Assembly (NCBI GenBank): GCA_921293015.1
Contig: OV121091.1
Location: 13,607,755 to 13,671,754, forward strand
Direction: 5' to 3'
DNA from: Phorcus lineatus
Lineage: Eukaryota; Mollusca; Gastropoda; Trochida; Trochidae
Length of the DNA: 64,000 bases
Both the position numbers and the translations under genes were made by a program. Below the pieces are notes generated by a model, which did not search any database, was not told the origin of the DNA, and saw only the letters and a list, made by a program, of their open reading frames with translations. Each line of letters starts with the position of its first letter. The stretch's first letter is position 1. This document shows, piece by piece, positions 36,938-47,699 of the stretch.

Positions 36938-36945
36938 TATATATA
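36938..36945 (-). promoter_or_regulatory. TATA box of the GTPase gene
   Basis: TATATATAG on the minus strand, 55 bp before the ATG, which predicts a 5' UTR of about 25 nt. The paralogous fragment keeps TATTTAAG at the matching place. Confidence 0.55.
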
Positions 36946-37299
36946 CAGTAACTGTTGCCAGGAAACGTCATTTGTAGTTAAGATAAACGTATTTCTGCTC
37001 TTTTACTTTGGAAGCTGCCGTGCAGCATATTTACATTGTTTTATGCAGCTATTAAGTGTGATAAACTAGATGGTTGATAAATGCTTTAGTCAACAAATAA
37101 CAAAAAGGAGCGTATCCTACATGAGATATCAACCAATTACTCACCTTCAAATGAGTTGATTTTCCGATAATTTTAGCTTAAGGAGTCCTTACAGTTTTCT
37201 AGCCAGAAAGATCCAATGGGCTTATGGCATGATACCGCGCCTGGCATCCGTCTGTCCGTTCACCACAAGTCACTTTAGCACGCTTTTTCGGTTCAAATT

Positions 37300-38290
37300 T
37301 GTTGTGTTAAGGCATATGAGGACGAAGGAAATAATTTAAGTTTTATATCGATATAGTGGCATACTTATAATTCCTACTTATTATTGTCGGTTGAGAGATT
37401 TTAAAAATGTAAATCAGCTGTGCACAAAATGGAAAAATTGATACTTGTAAACGGTTGAACTAGCAATGTAAAAAAATTACCTAAACTCCGAACTGAAAAT
37501 AAAGGATGATTTATTGTTTGTAAAGCAATATTTTAACTTAACTGATTTGAATAATGAAGTACTAGCATTGTAAATGTATTACGGTAATGACTGCCAATTT
37601 CAATCTTCCAGCTGTAAGAAAAATTTGCAAATTTCCGATATCGTAGTTTATGTAGAAAGCCTATTTTTATCTTATACAGAATATATTCACTTTGTATAAC
37701 AACATCTACATTTGAATAGCTAAGGTGTTGCTTACAGTACTTTACAGTGGCTGCAGGTATACAACGTACATACATGTGTCTCCTTACACCGATATGCTTT
37801 GATGACGCCAGGTTGATTTATAATTTAATTATTGATTTATGGTGTCTTACTCGGGATCTTAACAATCACTTCTAAGAAAACGTTGATTGCGAATAATAAC
37901 ACACAAGAAATGATTGTAAGGGATTTTGATTTTCAATAATTGTTAAACATAAATATATTATTTACGCCCATAAAACGTATTGGCATCATACAATTTAATA
38001 ACATATCTTGTGAATCGAGAGAAACATGCTCAGTAGGTTCCGATTACACTTGATATTCTTGGATGAACGTGACTAAATGTGCTGTTCATGTTTTTGATAG
38101 AACCGTGTTGGTATCTTGATTATCAAGTGACCTATGACCCTTTTAGAGGGTCTGATAAGTCTGGCCCTTTAATATAATTTTTTTTCAGTTTTACGAAGAA
38201 TTGTCCTAAAATCATGCGAAAATTGACACTGTAAATATGACAAATTGTAAATGTTTACAACAATTTTATCAAACAGTGAACTGAAACTGC
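37300..38290. other. No recognised gene
   Basis: Upstream of the GTPase promoter. Only short frames, no known repeat. Confidence 0.45.
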
Positions 38291-38616
38291 GACATAAACT
38301 GTTCAAAAAATGAAACTTGACATTCGTGCGAAAAAATTTTTTTTCGAAACGGGTCAATTTTTTTCACGATACATACCTGTAATTTAAAGAAAGGCTTGCT
38401 CAAAAGTGTAAATTTACCAAAAACAATGGCCGAAAAAGTTTACGTTGTGTTCAGGGCACGAAAACGAGCGATTCGTCCAAATGCATTTTCTGCCAAAGCA
38501 CGTGCAGCATCGGATCATGAAGGTTTACATGCAGACACGTCTGCTTTAAGGGTATAAAAAGCCATATCAGCCGCTGTTCATTCACATTACACAACATCGG
38601 TACAGCGACCTGAAGA

Positions 38617-39771
38617 AAACAAAGACTGAACAGAGCGCAACGCAACAACGCTATTGGCAGACTGCAAGCAGGAGCGACGCAGCAAGATGTTGCAACACAC
38701 TTTGGCGTGTCCAGACAGACCATCTCTTCATTGTGGACCAGTTTCAACACCCGAAACAGCGTTGATGATAGGTCAAGGTCAGGCAGACCAAGGGTGACTA
38801 CTCGGGCCCAAGATCGGTACATCCGACTGCTCCACCTTCGGGAACGCACCAGGACAGCAACGTCAACAACAACGCAGATACCAGGCCTGTCAACAGAGGA
38901 TGAGATGGGCACGTGCAAGGTGGAGAACCGTTCTCTTCACCGATGAGTCCCGTTTTCTGCTTCGACGAAGTGATGGACGAGCACGTGTATACCGACGTCG
39001 TGGAGAACGTTGTGCTGCCAACTGTGTTCAGGAGGTTGTCCCATTGGGAGGTGGGAGTGTCATGGTGTGGACCGGGATTCGTCACGGTGTTAGGACACCC
39101 CTTGTGCATGTTGTGGGTAACCTCACAGTGTGAGTGAGTGAGTTGGAGTTGAACGTGCTTTGAACAATGTTTCAGTTATTAAACACGTGGACGACAAGCA
39201 TCCAAAAGAGAGTGGACAGATTAGGGGAAGGGATCGATAGGATGAGGGAAAAGACGGAAAGAAAGGCATAGTGAGAGATAGGAAGCAGGTTTTAGAAGGA
39301 CTCAAATTTGGTCTGGCTTCTACCCATCGACCTGTCCAGCTTGGGTGTCCCTACCAGGAGAATGTACGCTCCGGCTGGCAAAGCTCTCGGGGTCCCTGAA
39401 GCACGCAAACCACCACACCACGATCCTTACGTTATTCCTCACGTCAACGTCCATGGTGGTCCCTTCAGCAGGACAATGCTCGACCACATGTTGCACGTGG
39501 TTGTCAAGACTTTTTACAGCGTAACAATGTCCAGACATTGCCATGGCCAGCCAAATCACAAGATTTGTCACCAATTGAGCATCTCTGGGACGAACTGGAC
39601 CGACGCGTGCGCAGTAGGAATCCACCACCCCAAACACTTCCAGGACTTCTTGCAGCACTTCAGCACGAATTGCAGAACATTCCACAGGCTGTGATTGACA
39701 ACTTGATTGCATACATGGGTCGTCGGTGCCAAACAATAATCAATGCCTATGGTGGCCATACCCGATACTGA
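38617..39771 (+). pseudogene. Tc1-type transposase, broken
   Basis: The start codon is changed (ATG aligns with AAA at 38617). The N-terminal helix-turn-helix is readable (FGVSRQTISSLW), as is the GRPRVTTRAQDRYIRLLHLRERTRT segment (in part). A deletion of about 120 bp removes most of the second DNA-binding half. FTDES is followed by a frame change. A SINE then replaces about 29 bp of coding sequence, and a single-base loss falls near 39462. The C-terminus is readable again at 39538-39771 (SPIEHLWDELDRR). Confidence 0.9.
39131..39423 (-). mobile_element. Family A SINE inside the Tc1 copy
   Basis: It begins after 'cctcacag' and ends before 'ccttacgttattc'. Compared with the other transposon copy, roughly 29 bp of target is missing and no target duplication is seen, so the insertion was accompanied by a deletion or followed by one. 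Confidence 0.85.
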
Positions 39772-40130
39772 CATTTGTGCACCCCTGTGGTGTTGAAACA
39801 CTTGTGCACCTGTGCATTTCAAGATCATGCTTATTCTGAATAAAATTTACTGAACAGAGATCTTCAAACAGCGTTTTAGTTTTCATTTCAATGTTTAACT
39901 TGCATCTGTGGTCTTTATATTGAACTTCAGTCAGTGTCAAGTTTCTTTTTTTGAAGAGTATATTTTGCTTTGATGTACTTTTCTAAAATGATTTATAATC
40001 ATGAAGCAGTTGTTATTTCCAACTATTTACAACACTAGACACAGAGTTGGCATCTCTGGACAGTCACGAGACCCTTGATATTTCTTATTTAATTAAAAAT
40101 AATTATAAATTATTTATTTTCAATCAACAA

Positions 40131-40251
40131 CCTATACATCTTTCCAAACCTTTCAATAAATCTTTGTCATCTTAATTTTGGGTACAGGCGCAATTAATAT
40201 ATATAGTTGAGATGACAAAGATTCTATGAAAGGTTTAGAAAGATATATAGG
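40131..40251. repeat. 121-bp hairpin (MITE-like)
   Basis: The arm CCTATACATCTTTCCAAACC and its following bases to 'tttgtcatct' pair with 'agatgacaaag...gatatatagg'. The arms are about 42 bp with several mismatches and the spacer is about 37 bp. No target duplication was identified. Confidence 0.7.
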
Positions 40252-40469
40252 GGTTTAAATCCGCCTTAAAGTCATAGGGTCAGTTTTGCAAGGGAACTAA
40301 ACGGAACTGATTATTTTTCACGAGCAGAATCTGATCATTTACACCATTCGTTTCTGTCGCGTCTGCACAGATTTTATATTTTACGCCCGTTTTACAGTTA
40401 AGGATGTCTAGAATGCAAGGAAAGTTCGAATTTCTGACATTGTTCCAAACGTCAGCGGAAAGATTGGAG

Positions 40470-40528
40470 TGAGTGAGTGAGTTATTGTTTAACGCCGCTT
40501 GGGCAATATTTCAGCCATTAGCGGCGTT
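40470..40528 (-). repeat. Isolated shared SINE tail
   Basis: 'gagtgagtgagttattg' and 'tttaacgccgcttgggcaat' match the tail common to families A and the tRNA-Arg SINE, without either body. Confidence 0.6.
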
Positions 40529-40580
40529 AGATTGGAGTAAGTGATGAACTTTTTACCTGGCGTGCATAATAGTTTGCCTT

Positions 40581-41049
40581 GCTAAAGTGACTCCATGAGT
40601 TGTTGGAGTCATATATGCCAAACTTAATCAATGGTGTCATTTGGTTGCCAAGTATCGACTGTTACCAAAAAGACACATTTTAAAGCTTATTGGTCTTTTA
40701 CAGTGACAATATGACGGTAGAACGTCGCAATTATGATCGAAAACCGGACAGTGGCGCGCGTCAATTAGTCAAACGTAATTTTGGAGACTTATCTAAAACA
40801 GCCAGGAGGGCAGTTAGGAATTGATAGCGTTTGTTACGTTATATAACTAGTTTCCATGTATATTGGACGTGATATGTACACCTCTGTGCATTTATAAGGC
40901 TGTTTTTAGATTTTCATGGAAAACCAGTATTTGTCATATATATATAACATGAAAAGTTACGATGTTTTTATTTCATATCAACACATATGACATTTAGGTC
41001 GAATCAAATGTAAATAATATGTTATCAAAATCACGGAGTGGCTCTTTAA
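40581..41049. mobile_element. TTAA-flanked MITE, copy 2
   Basis: Matches 65-495 throughout (gtatcgactgttaccaaaaa, accggacagtggcgcgcgtc), with ends 'ctaaagtgactcc' (mutated) and 'acggagtggctctttaa'. It keeps a 'gatatgtacacctctgtgc' segment missing in copy 1. Confidence 0.8.
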
Positions 41050-41260
41050 GAAGCCGTTATAACTTGACCACAAAATAAAAAGTATTGTTGCTCGAAAAAC
41101 AATGTCATATTTATTGAAAACTTTTGTGTGGCTGCTTCAATAAACAAATCCACATTGTCACTAGGCATCCCTTAATACCTCATAGACTAAGTACAGATGA
41201 ACCAAAATCTAAATTTAAAAAGACTAGTTCACTTAATCAAAGTTGCAAAGTTTTATCCAG

Positions 41261-41400
41261 GTTTACATGAGAACTTGATCGCGGATATCACATGCCAGTG
41301 CAGTAAATTATTGTGGCAAAGCTTTTTATCCAAACCCTAATGCGTTTACATGAGAACTTGATCGCGGATATCACATGCCAGTGCAGTAAATTATTGTGGC
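41261..41400. repeat. 83-bp tandem duplication
   Basis: A 57-bp segment starting GTTTACATGAGAACTTGATC is present identically at 41261-41317 and 41344-41400. Identity over 57 bp implies a recent event. Confidence 0.95.
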
Positions 41401-41435
41401 TTCAATCGGTTTAGCTAGACGTATATTTACATATT

Positions 41436-42069
41436 TAGTGTTTCCCCTAGTCAGTTTTAGCAGGGCGCAACGCCCTGCCCTTTTGAATATGCGCCCTGCC
41501 CTTTTCTGTCCCGCCCTGCCCTTTTCCCAGTTGCTAGTCTTGCTAAATCTTCCTGTTGCCCTATTGCAGAATATACAATGTACAATGTAATCATTTACAA
41601 TGTCGCAATTGTATTTTACATAAGATACTTAAATTACATATGAAGAGCTCAATTTGCTATGATATCAGGAACTACAAGCAAATGAAACAAAAGAAGGGAA
41701 CGATTAAACTAATGATCCATCCTTTGTGTCACTGGGACACAGCTGCTGACCACATGTTTAGCTAGACACAGAAACAATAGGGAGATTATGGCCGGACACA
41801 GCCGAATGATCTCACTTGATGTAATGAGTGAAATGCACATGTTTGATATCCGTAAAATTGGTAAGAATAAATGTGATGTTTTTTTCTGAATTTATTCGTA
41901 AGATTTATCAAATATATTTTAGACTCAGTTTCTTTTAACAAAAAGGAGTTCCATTTTCGTTTGAAACATACTTTCAAATGAATTTGTATTTAAGTGCCCT
42001 TTTGTAAGGAGTGGTGCCGTTTTCTAAATCAATTTGCTCTGCCCTTTTTCCAACCTAGGGGAAACACTA
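41436..42069. mobile_element. Non-autonomous DNA transposon, 15-bp perfect ends
   Basis: Perfect terminal inverted repeats TAGTGTTTCCCCTAG. Subterminal at the left are three to four 'gccctgcccttttc' units (41463-41528), with related 'gcccttttt' words at the right. The end sequence resembles hAT elements, but no clear 8-bp duplication could be matched. Inner frames (41396-41590, 41556-41765, 41786-41977) are not recognised as transposase. Confidence 0.75.
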
Positions 42070-42099
42070 ATATTGGAATTATATATATGCCAAATTTGA

Positions 42100-43240
42100 A
42101 GTCGGTGCGTTTGCAGTGCACCTGAGTAAAATACATTGACTGACTTTAGTAAATTGTTAGTACTTTGTTAATTAACTTCAGAAAGTTAAAACCAACATTT
42201 ATGTAACTATCTCCTTTATCAGGATATGAAACTAAACATCTCAAACTTCATTCAAAGGCAAAAATTGGTTCATTAGATACTTAGTAAAATTTACATCGTC
42301 ATATATTTCTTCCTGTGCAAACACTTGATTAGCAAAATCATCATCCCAGTGCGCTAATGAAATATTAGACGAATATGATCAATGATTAATAATCGATTAT
42401 TCCTCACCCAAGTTGATTTGACTAGTAGGAATGTCAACTTGTGGTAAGTGTGAATAACTGACATGAATAGTCAACGGATGACTTCTGATTAGCTCAACGA
42501 TAAATATTGATTACAAGGTATCGATATCATGTCCTACACCAATAAGCATGTAAAATCAATCCTTTTCCTGATAGAATTCGTGATATCTCTAAGTTATTAT
42601 ATCCTATGCGGATAGCATTTGCCACGTTGGAGGGTGTTAAGTTAACAACATACCTTTATTTTATCAGTATGGAGGAATTAATATCCTTATATGGCAATAC
42701 ATATAATTGATTTCCTGCATATTCCTTTCACTTCAACATTCCCCAATTTAGATTTATTCAATTAGGAGAACTCCGAGGTATGTGAAAATTCAATGACAAA
42801 GCAGAACCAAAAAGATATGAAATGGCATTTTTCTTTGACCATCAGCGTATATCTTTTTTCGATTCTAAAACGGTATCCTAGAAATCATTACATTTTTAGT
42901 CCTACCTTCGAATTGTAAATCAAGCAATATGGTACCTGTGTATGTTAATATAGCAATTATGTTGTAATTTATATCTGTGCATATATGTCCGTCCTTTTGT
43001 TTCAATGTTTAATAAAGAAGCTCATCTATAAACATTATTCTCACTGCTTTAGTATAATGCAGGTAGCTCCTGGATACCAAATAGAAGTTTCCTTGTTATT
43101 ACGATGAAACGCAAAGCCTCCTTGTGTTTTCATTGTATAGAATGGATCTTTGATGTGATGGCCTGACACGTGGTTTGGGAACATGTTACTTGTTACACCT
43201 TGTTACACATATATACTTCCTCAGATATTGATCAGTTGTG
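42100..43240. other. No recognised gene
   Basis: AT-rich spacer without repeats I can name. Confidence 0.5.
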
Positions 43241-43282
43241 TTTGATGGTATGAATTCCAATAGAAGGATTTTCAAACTATTG

Positions 43283-43598
43283 CCACCACTTGACTCGATA
43301 CCTTATCGTGGTGTGGTGGTTTGCGTGCTTCAGAGACCCCGAGAGCTATGCCAGACGGAGTTAACATGCTCCTGGTATGGACTCCCAAGCTGGACAGGTC
43401 GAACGGGTAGAAGCCAGACCAAATTTGAGTCGTTCTAAAACCTGTTGTCTATCTCTTACTATGCCCTTCTTTCCGTCTTTCCCCTCATCCTGTCGATCCC
43501 TTTTTCCCTTATCTGTCCACTCTCTTTTGGATGCTTGTCATCCACGTGTTTAATAACTGAAATATTGTTCAAAACACGTTAAACCCCAACTCACTCAC
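43283..43598 (+). mobile_element. SINE-like family A with target duplication
   Basis: Full-length copy. The 12-bp direct repeat 'ttcaaactattg' lies at 43271-43282 and 43599-43610, showing target-primed insertion. Confidence 0.93.
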
Positions 43599-43882
43599 TT
43601 CAAACTATTGCATTTATCGATGATGGGTCTCAAAGGGAAATTAGCCAGTCTTTAACACTTGCTGGAAAAGGGTAATATGAAAATCCTACTTAATACAAAA
43701 AATGAAATACAATGACATGCTACACGAAGACGACATATCTCTGTATATTAGGATCAGCATTAGAGAAAAAAAGATAGTTTATGGCTGAGCGAGAGCTCTG
43801 ATAGCTGTACAAACATCATAGAGTAAAACATTGTCATCAAAGTTCTGACAATAGCAGTCTGTGTCATGACAATGTCATAGTA

Positions 43883-45375
43883 AACTCTTCAAAAATAGAA
43901 ACTTGACACTGACTTTCAAAGTTCAATATAAAGACCACAGATGCAAGTTAAACATTGAAATGAAAACGCTGTTTGAAGATCTCTGTTCAGTAAATTCTAT
44001 TCAGAATAAGCATGATCTTGAAATGCACAGGTGCACAAGTGTTTCAACATCACAGGGGTGCACAAATGTCAGTATCGGGTATGGCCACCATTGGCATTGA
44101 TTATTGCTTGGCACCAACGACCCATGGATGCAATCAAGTTGTCAATCACAACCTGTGGAATGTTCTGCCATTCGTGCTGAAGTGCTGCAAGAAGTCCTGG
44201 GAGTGTTTGGTGTGGAGGATTCCTACTGCGCACGCGTCGATCCAGTTCGTCCCAGAGATGCTCAATTGGTGACAAATCTGGTGACCTGGCTGGCCATGGC
44301 AATGTCTGGACATTGTTACGCTGTAAAAAATATTGACAAACACGTGCAACATGTGATCGAGAATTGTCCTGCTGAAAGAGACCACCATGGATGTTGACGT
44401 GAATAACGTAAGGCTGTAGGATCAAGTCCCTATACCGTACTCCTGTGAGGTTACCCACAACATGCACAAGGGGTGTCCTAACACCGTGACGAATCCCGGC
44501 CCACACCATGACACTCCCACCTCCAAATGGGACTACCTCCTGAACACAGTTGGCAGCATAACGTTCTCCACGACGTCGGTATACACGTGCTCGTCCATCA
44601 CTTCGTCAAAGCAGAAAACAGGACTCATCAGTGAAGAGAACGGTTCTCCACCTTGCTCGAGCCCATCTCATCCTCTGTTGACACCACTGGAGACGTTCCG
44701 CCAGATGACGTTGCGTTAAAACTGGACGTTGAACCGGTCGTCGTGGAAAAAGTCCAGCCTCTCTCAGCCTGTTGCGTACTGTTTGGTCGGAAATTCGACG
44801 CAGGCCTGGTATCTGCGTTGTTGTTCTGGTGCGTTCCCGAAGGTGGAGCAGTCGGATGTACCGATCTTGGGCCCGAGTAGTCACCCTTGGTCTGCCTGAC
44901 CTTGGCCTATCATCAACGCTGTTTCGGGTGTTGAAACGGGTCCACAATGAAGAGATGGTCTGTCTGGACACGCCAAAGTGTGTTGCAACATCTCGATGCG
45001 TCGCTCCTGCTTGCAGTCTGCCAATAGCGTTGTTGCGTTGCACTCTGTTCAGTCTTGGCATTCTTCAGGTCTCTGTACCGATGTTGTGTAGTCTGAATGA
45101 ACAGCGATATGGCTTTTTATACCCCTAAAGCAGACGTGTCTGCATGTAAACCTTCATGATCCCATGCTGCACGTGCTTTGACAAAAAATGCATTTGGACG
45201 AATTGCTCGTTTTCGTCCCTGAACACAACGTTAACTTTTTGGGCCATTGTTTTTGGTAAATTTACACTTTTGAGCAAGCCTTTCTTTAAATTACAGGTAT
45301 GTATCATGAAAAAAATTGACCCGTTTCGAAAAAGTCAATTTTGCATGAATGTCAAGTTTCTTTTTTTGAAGAGTT
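43883..45375 (-). mobile_element. Tc1-like transposon, nearly intact
   Basis: A 1493-bp element with TA at both sides (43881-43882, 45376-45377) and 28-bp inverted ends beginning AACTCTTCAAAAA and containing GAAACTTGACA, with two differences between ends. It carries one transposase frame from 45061 to 44069. Length and organisation match Tc1 elements. Confidence 0.95.
44069..45061 (-). pseudogene. Tc1-type transposase with one nonsense codon
   Basis: A single frame of 330 codons starting MPRLNRVQRNNAIGRL. The N-terminal part has a paired-type helix-turn-helix (THFGVSRQTISSLW) and a GRPRV hook. The catalytic triad is visible: D in FTDES, D in QQDNSRSH and E in SPIEHLWDE, with 34 residues between the second D and E, so DD34E. 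The only break is TGA at 44606-44608, right after FTDESCFLL, where the sister copy has CGA, a simple C-to-T change. Length is normal for the family. It cuts and pastes DNA at TA sites in the nucleus when intact. Confidence 0.93.
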
Positions 45376-45631
45376 TATTTAAAAAAAAAAAGAGTTGTTC
45401 CTTTTGGACAAACATTTTGCATACGTCATTGCCACATGTGTAGCTGTATGAGTATCATCTAAGTAAATATATGTGATAATGAGGTCATTGAAATGTTTAG
45501 GAATAATGCGAAATATTTTCATTAAGTTCAAAGATGTGATATACACTTCAGGTTTCCTTAACTACATAGAATCAATGCTAAGATGACTCACATAACCTCT
45601 CTCCTTCATCTAGTTCTCACGATTTTTACAC

Positions 45632-45915
45632 CATTACTGGACTCAATACCTTAACGTGGTGTGGTGGTTTGCGGTGCTTCAGAGACCCCAAGAGCTATGC
45701 TTCCATGCTCCTGGTAGGGACACCCAAGTTGAACAGGTCGACGGGTAGAAGCCAGACCAAATTTGAGTCCTTCTAAAACCTGCAATCTATCTCTCACTAT
45801 GCCTTTCTTTCCGTCTTTTCCCTCATCCTGTCGATCCCTTTCTCCCTTGTCTGTCCACTCTCTTTTGGATGCTTGTCATCCACGTGTTTAAACGTTAAAC
45901 CCCAACTCACTCACT
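45632..45915 (+). mobile_element. SINE-like family A
   Basis: Direct repeats 'cacgatttttacac' (45618-45631) and 'cacgattttaacac' (45916-45929) flank it, differing at one base. The copy lacks part of the tail-proximal 'ataactgaaatattg' and part of 'ccagctggagctaa'. Confidence 0.88.
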
Positions 45916-46351
45916 CACGATTTTAACACTTTTGTATTAAACAAGTTTATGATTAAGTATAAAGCGAGTGTCAAGATCAGGAAGATCAACCCTCCAGAAA
46001 ATTTTTTCGGCTTGTTGTAGGGTTCGTCGAACGCACCCGCGTGTGTAATGCACGAGCGAGACGGTTGAGATTGAGGAGACGACAGTTTGTGTCGCTTATG
46101 TTATTAGTTTACTTTGTTATTTGTTGCAGACAAAGTTACGTTCAACAGAAAAGTTTAACAGCGTTTAGTTTATATAGAATTGTATTAATTGTTACTATGT
46201 TTGACAATGGAAGTTTTGTGGATTGTGTAATGTAAATGTCATTTTGATAGCAACTAGAGGATTTACATGTGTGTTTAGTTTTAAGTGATAATGTTATTTG
46301 CTCTTTGAATTTAATTGGGATGTATTGTTAATTAAGTATTGTTAATTATGT

Positions 46352-46673
46352 GCCACCACTGGACTCGATACCTTATCGTGGTGTGGTGGTTTGCGTGCTT
46401 CAGAGACCGTGAGAGCTATGCCAGCTGGAGCTAACATGCTCCTGGTAGTGGCACCCACGCTGGACAGGTCGACGGGTAGAAGCCAGACTAAATTTGAGTC
46501 CTTCTAAATGCTGTTGTCTATCTCTTACTATGCCTTTCTTTCCGTCTTTTCCCTCATCCTGTCGATCCCTTTCTCCCTTATCTGTCCACTCTCTTTTGGA
46601 TGCTTGTCATCCACGTGTTTAATAACTGAAATAATGTTCAAAGCACGTTAAACCCCAACTCACTCACTCACAA
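46352..46673 (+). mobile_element. SINE-like family A with 14-bp target duplication
   Basis: Full length, 322 bp. 'attgttaattatgt' is present at 46338-46351 and 46674-46687. Confidence 0.93.
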
Positions 46674-46922
46674 ATTGTTAATTATGTAAAGGGTGACCTG
46701 CCATTTGCTCGAAAGTATGTCAGGTTGCAACTATGGTTGTTAATAAATAGAAGATATTAAGAATGTCTACTTGTAGCCTTCCCACCCCTGCTAGACAGCT
46801 AAACTACCAGGTATATTTTAACGTGGACACGTTCCTCGACCTAGGAGGCAGCAGGAAGGACAGTACGGACTATGCGTTACATAGTAGTCGGATAGCTGTC
46901 GTGACCATGCCATGGAGTTGTA

Positions 46923-47077
46923 TAGCAGACGGATTGCCTGTCATGGCGTAGTGTAGCAGTCGGATGGCCTGTCATGGAATAGTGTAGCAGTCGGATGGCC
47001 TGTCATGGAGTAGTTTAGAAGTCGTATGGCCTGTCATGGAGTAGATTAGAAGTCGGATTTTCCTGTCATGGAATGTT
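46923..47077. repeat. 31-bp minisatellite, five units
   Basis: Units of 'tagcagtcggatggcctgtc' plus 'atggaatagtg' begin at 46923, 46954, 46985, 47016 and 47047, a strict 31-bp period with a few substitutions. A degenerate unit may precede them. Confidence 0.9.
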
Positions 47078-47114
47078 TAGAGTAGCAATCTTGTGTATTC
47101 GATTGTGTGATCTG

Positions 47115-47640
47115 TGGGCAAGACCGACGGAACATCGCTGGACAAGGTGAAATTGACGGACATTTTGCTGAAGAATGACGGGCCTCTCTAAAGTCCAAAT
47201 GTCTTTGTGGCTATGTTTTTGCACGATCACGCTTAAATACAGTACGTGATGTCATGAAAAGTCACTTGCAGGCGTGATAAATATATGTATTTGTGGTAAT
47301 TTTACTAGAGTCATATATGGTCACGTTTTAACCTAACGTGCAGAAAACAGATTTTGTTTTTTTGAACTATATGAGCGTGGTAAACTGTACGATGAAGTGT
47401 ACGATGGCGTTGGACCACACGTAGCTTTCCGCAAGTGTCAACAATGAATAGCAAAAGGAAAGTCGTTGATTTTCAGATATCAGCTCATTAGTCACTATCA
47501 TGTGGGTTTAAATCCGAATACCCAAGCCGAAAAATATTCTTAGTCTAGTTTTTCAGGTTTCGAGTTATCAGGCAAGAAAGATATTATGGGCTTAAAGTAT
47601 TTAGCGTCCGTCAATCGGAGAACTTAACACCCTTCGACTT
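47115..47640 (-). pseudogene. Truncated paralogue: 5' end of the small GTPase
   Basis: On the minus strand, ATG at about 47162 opens MSVNFTLSSDVPS, nearly identical to the first 13 residues of the GTPase at 36.3-36.9 kb. The match then stops at about 47122. Upstream sequence to about 47640 also matches the promoter region of that gene (TATTTAAG for the TATA box, 'gtcaacaa...aaaagga', 'agaaagat...atgggctta', 'gcgtccgtc'). The rest of the gene is absent and minisatellite DNA follows, so it is a 5' relic, unless a second exon lies outside recognisable sequence. Confidence 0.7.
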
Positions 47641-47699
47641 TTACGTTAACTAATTGTGACTTTGATAACTTTCCGGCCAAAATTGTAGGCCTCGGGAAT

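Larger units (their letters stand above)
38297..39960 (+). mobile_element. Tc1-like transposon, interrupted copy
   Basis: The inverted ends start AACTGTTCAAAAAATGAAAC and, reversed at the right, TACTCTTCAAAAAAAGAAAC, each flanked by TA (38295-38296, 39961-39962). It matches the copy at 43883-45375 throughout, in opposite orientation. It has lost about 120 bp near 38887 and gained a family A SINE at about 39131-39423. It cannot encode an active enzyme. Confidence 0.92.

Noticed and set aside
38451-39109. Minus frames of 155 and 103 codons
   Set aside because: Antisense of the Tc1 transposase remnant; the equivalent frames at 44104-45128 are antisense of the sister copy.
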